Origin: JBCCCJ01 sp039029315 | Lineage (GTDB): Bacteria > Bacteroidota > Bacteroidia > J057 | Direction of reading: 5' to 3' | Length of the DNA: 7,630 nt | Assembly: GCA_039029315.1 (NCBI GenBank) | Contig: JBCCGK010000205.1 | Location: 1 to 7,630, forward strand | Shown: piece after piece, positions 5,961 to 7,630 of the stretch | Layout of the letters: each line of letters begins with the position of its first letter | Position numbering within the stretch: position 1 is the stretch's first letter | The notes under the pieces: generated by a model | What the model saw: only the letters and a program-made list of their open reading frames with translations | What the model was told of the DNA's origin: nothing | Databases searched by the model: none | Program-made: the position numbers and the translations under genes

Positions 5961-7220
5961 CTATGCCTGGGATTGGATCTTCTGTGCAACAGCCTGCACT
6001 TCTTTGAAGACACGAATCAGATTCCCTCCCCAAATTTTTTCGATTTGCTCTTCGGTATAGCCACGTTCTACCAGTTCGATTGTGATGTTCATCACTTCGC
6101 TGGCATCGAATACTCCCTGGATTCCTCCGCCTCCATCAAAATCGCATCCTATCCCGACATGATCGATTCCTGCAACCTTGACAATATGATCGATGTGATC
6201 GGCCACATGTTCCACCGTCGCTGGCGGAGAAGGATATTTTTCACTGATTTCCTGGAACCTTTGCCGCAATGCTGTTCGGTCTTCCTGCGTCATCTCGCTG
6301 AAGGGTTTCATGTTGGCACGAAGTTCTGCAAATGCGGAATCCCGAGTTGGATTCGCAGGAGCTTCCCGTAGATAGTCTGCCAGCATGGTCAGCTGAACCA
6401 CGCCTCCGTTCTTCGCCATGAGCTTCAGCATCTCATCGGTCATGTTGCGATCGTGATTGGTTACCGCTCTGGCGTTGGAGTGACTTGCAATAATGGGCGC
6501 TTTGGACAAAGCAATTGCATCATAGAATACACTATCATTTCCATGAGATACATCTACCATGATGCCGAGGCGATTCATCTCCTTGACAACTTCAGCCCCG
6601 AAATCACTAATCCCTCCATGTTCCGTTCCTTCAGGATCGGTGGCGGAGTCTGCCAGGTCATTGTTGGAGGAATGCACCAGGGTGATATAGCGGACCCCTT
6701 TGTCAAAATACAGGGCGACATTGGAGAGATCTTTACCGATTGGGTAGCCATTTTCAATTCCAATATATATGGCTCGCTTTCCAGCCTCTTCCAGGGTATA
6801 GGCATCATCCGGATTGAGAGCGAGGCCAACAATATCTGCGTTTTTTTGCGTGGATGCGACAATGGAATCGATCATTTGGAGGCATAAGGCTTTGGCTCGG
6901 GTATTGCCATCATCATCTCGGATATCCTGTGCGACAAAGGCTGCAAAAAAGATGGCATCCAGACCACCTTCCTTCATTCTTGGATAGTCAACCTTGGAGC
7001 CCGTTTCATTGGGGTCATGTCGCTCGGCCATATCAAAGCCTGGTTGAATCATGCGCAATGGAGTATCTGCATGTGTATCAACAGTGAGGACACGGTCGTG
7101 TATGTCCAGGGCCTTTTGCAGCAAATCTTCTTCAGAAGGAGTTGATTCTGGGGTACAGCCGCTTATGAATAGGACTAACAGGAGAAGAACAGAACAGAGG
7201 TATGATGGATTTGGGAGCAT
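5961..7220 (-). CDS. Membrane dipeptidase, M19 family lipoprotein
   Basis: A 419-residue zinc dipeptidase of peptidase family M19 (renal dipeptidase-like, amidohydrolase fold), expected to cleave dipeptides, possibly including D-residues, in the envelope. The signal peptide ends in a lipobox (LFISGC, lipid-anchored C22). Metal ligands expected for the family are visible: H50 and D52 (DTHADTP), E156 (YIGIENGYP), H226 (DVSHGND) and H247 (ASHSNARAV), plus D360 (GIGCDFDGGGG), the catalytic-site aspartate. The C-terminal GGNLIRVF block is also typical. Length is normal. It is first in a minus-strand operon with the DUF6702-like and HupE-like genes. No functional link to them is known to me, so shared transcription may be all they have in common. 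The start is supported by the signal peptide. The MITE-like element ends 36 bp upstream, so the promoter may lie within it. Confidence 0.93.
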   Translation of the reverse strand: MLPNPSYLCSVLLLLVLFISGCTPESTPSEEDLLQKALDIHDRVLTVDTHADTPLRMIQPGFDMAERHDPNETGSKVDYPRMKEGGLDAIFFAAFVAQDIRDDDGNTRAKALCLQMIDSIVASTQKNADIVGLALNPDDAYTLEEAGKRAIYIGIENGYPIGKDLSNVALYFDKGVRYITLVHSSNNDLADSATDPEGTEHGGISDFGAEVVKEMNRLGIMVDVSHGNDSVFYDAIALSKAPIIASHSNARAVTNHDRNMTDEMLKLMAKNGGVVQLTMLADYLREAPANPTRDSAFAELRANMKPFSEMTQEDRTALRQRFQEISEKYPSPPATVEHVADHIDHIVKVAGIDHVGIGCDFDGGGGIQGVFDASEVMNITIELVERGYTEEQIEKIWGGNLIRVFKEVQAVAQKIQSQA

Positions 7221-7256
7221 GGTTTCTGGCTTAGGTTTATGTATACAGATGCTAAG

Positions 7257-7419
7257 AGAGACTGTTTGAGTTTTGTATATGGAATTTGTTATAGGTCATT
7301 TTTTTGACCTTCAAGGCGGAAAACCCGGAATGTAGCAGAGCTAGATGAGGATTTTTTCAACGCAGAAGGGCGAAAAAAGGGGCATAACAAAACCATAGGA
7401 TAATATTCAAACAGTCTCT
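7257..7419. mobile_element. MITE-like element with 13-bp terminal inverted repeats
   Basis: A 163-bp non-coding stretch bounded by perfect 13-bp inverted repeats, AGAGACTGTTTGA (7257-7269) and TCAAACAGTCTCT (7407-7419). The pairing resumes further in with TTTGTTAT (7285-7292) and ATAACAAA (7384-7391). Direct AAG repeats flank it at 7254-7256 and 7420-7422; the shared flank can also be read as CTAAG or TAA. An inner hairpin, AGGTCA/TGACCT, lies at 7293-7298 and 7305-7310. Ends starting GAGACTGTTT with a 3-bp duplication recall IS5-family elements of the IS1031/IS427 type, so it may be moved by such a transposase. There is no transposase gene inside. Copy number in the genome cannot be seen from here. 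Confidence 0.65.
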
Positions 7420-7422
7420 AAG

Positions 7423-7630
7423 TACAAGTAAAAGAAAAAACAAATGTCTTGGAATAAATATTTTATAATCGTCCCATATTGGTTGGTGGCTTGCAGAAAA
7501 TTCAATCTACCTTGAAAGAGCTCAGGAAGAACCATCAAGGCTCTTAATGAACCTATTTGCTATCTATTTATAGTAAGTAGATGGACAATATTAGGGTTGA
7601 TTTTGGGTATTAAGGAAATAGGGGATATAC
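7423..7630. other. AT-rich end of window without a recognised gene
   Basis: Only short frames occur, such as 23 codons from the ATG at about 7444, with no recognisable sequence. It may be leader DNA of a gene beyond the window. A small inverted repeat, CCTTGA with TCAAGG, lies near 7510-7541. Confidence 0.35.

Noticed and set aside
5950..6033. Longer start for the DUF6702-like gene
   Set aside because: It would overlap the dipeptidase gene and put 28 polar residues before an evident signal peptide; the ATG at 5947-5949 is better.
5973..6887. Plus-strand frames of 132 and 144 codons opposite the dipeptidase gene
   Set aside because: They are antisense to a full-length M19 enzyme with conserved metal ligands and have no recognisable features.
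7444..7515. A 23-codon frame beginning MSWNKYF
   Set aside because: It is very short, with no recognisable motif, no ribosome-binding signal and no partner gene; treated as chance.

Overview
The window looks like a chromosomal piece of a Bacteroidota bacterium, probably of the Cytophagia or Saprospiria type. The secreted multicopper oxidase ends in a type IX secretion (T9SS) sorting domain, a system confined to this phylum. A DUF6702-like gene next to a short HupE/UreJ gene is also a typical Bacteroidota pairing. AT-rich intergenic DNA and the lack of clear Shine-Dalgarno sequences fit. I cannot name a genus.

Layout. (1) 1-2182 is mobile DNA: the 3' part of an IS3-family element (OrfB on +, right end near 2182), into which a complete IS4-family element has inserted (transposase on -). 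A 10-bp direct repeat, 905-914 and 2141-2150, marks the insertion. Joining the flanks restores the original OrfB ending, ...NNKAA-stop. The OrfB 5' part also looks frameshifted, so this IS3 copy is probably dead. (2) 2183-2381 is a leader with a possible Bacteroidota-type promoter, a small inverted repeat and a tiny upstream ORF. (3) 2382-4304 (+) encodes a three-domain-type multicopper oxidase with all copper ligands and a T9SS tail. A potentially structured 3' region and a strong intrinsic terminator follow it. (4) 4430-4844 has no convincing gene but holds a compact group of hairpins, an inverted 16-bp repeat and an 11-bp tandem repeat. (5) 4845-7220 (-) is a three-gene cluster transcribed right to left: lipoprotein membrane dipeptidase (M19), DUF6702-like exported protein and HupE/UreJ-like membrane protein, with gaps of 11 nt and 1 nt. 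(6) 7257-7419 is a 163-bp MITE-like element with 13-bp perfect terminal inverted repeats, just upstream of the dipeptidase. (7) 7423-7630 holds no recognisable gene.

Function. The oxidase (copper, outside the cell) and the DUF6702/HupE pair (likely metal-related, envelope and inner membrane) are both plausibly tied to metal handling. They are convergent and separated by the terminator and repeat region, so they are separate transcription units. The dipeptidase may only share a promoter with the pair. The best candidates for something undescribed are the DUF6702-HupE pair, the MITE-like element and the repeat cluster at 4506-4638. The nested insertion is the best-supported structural observation.
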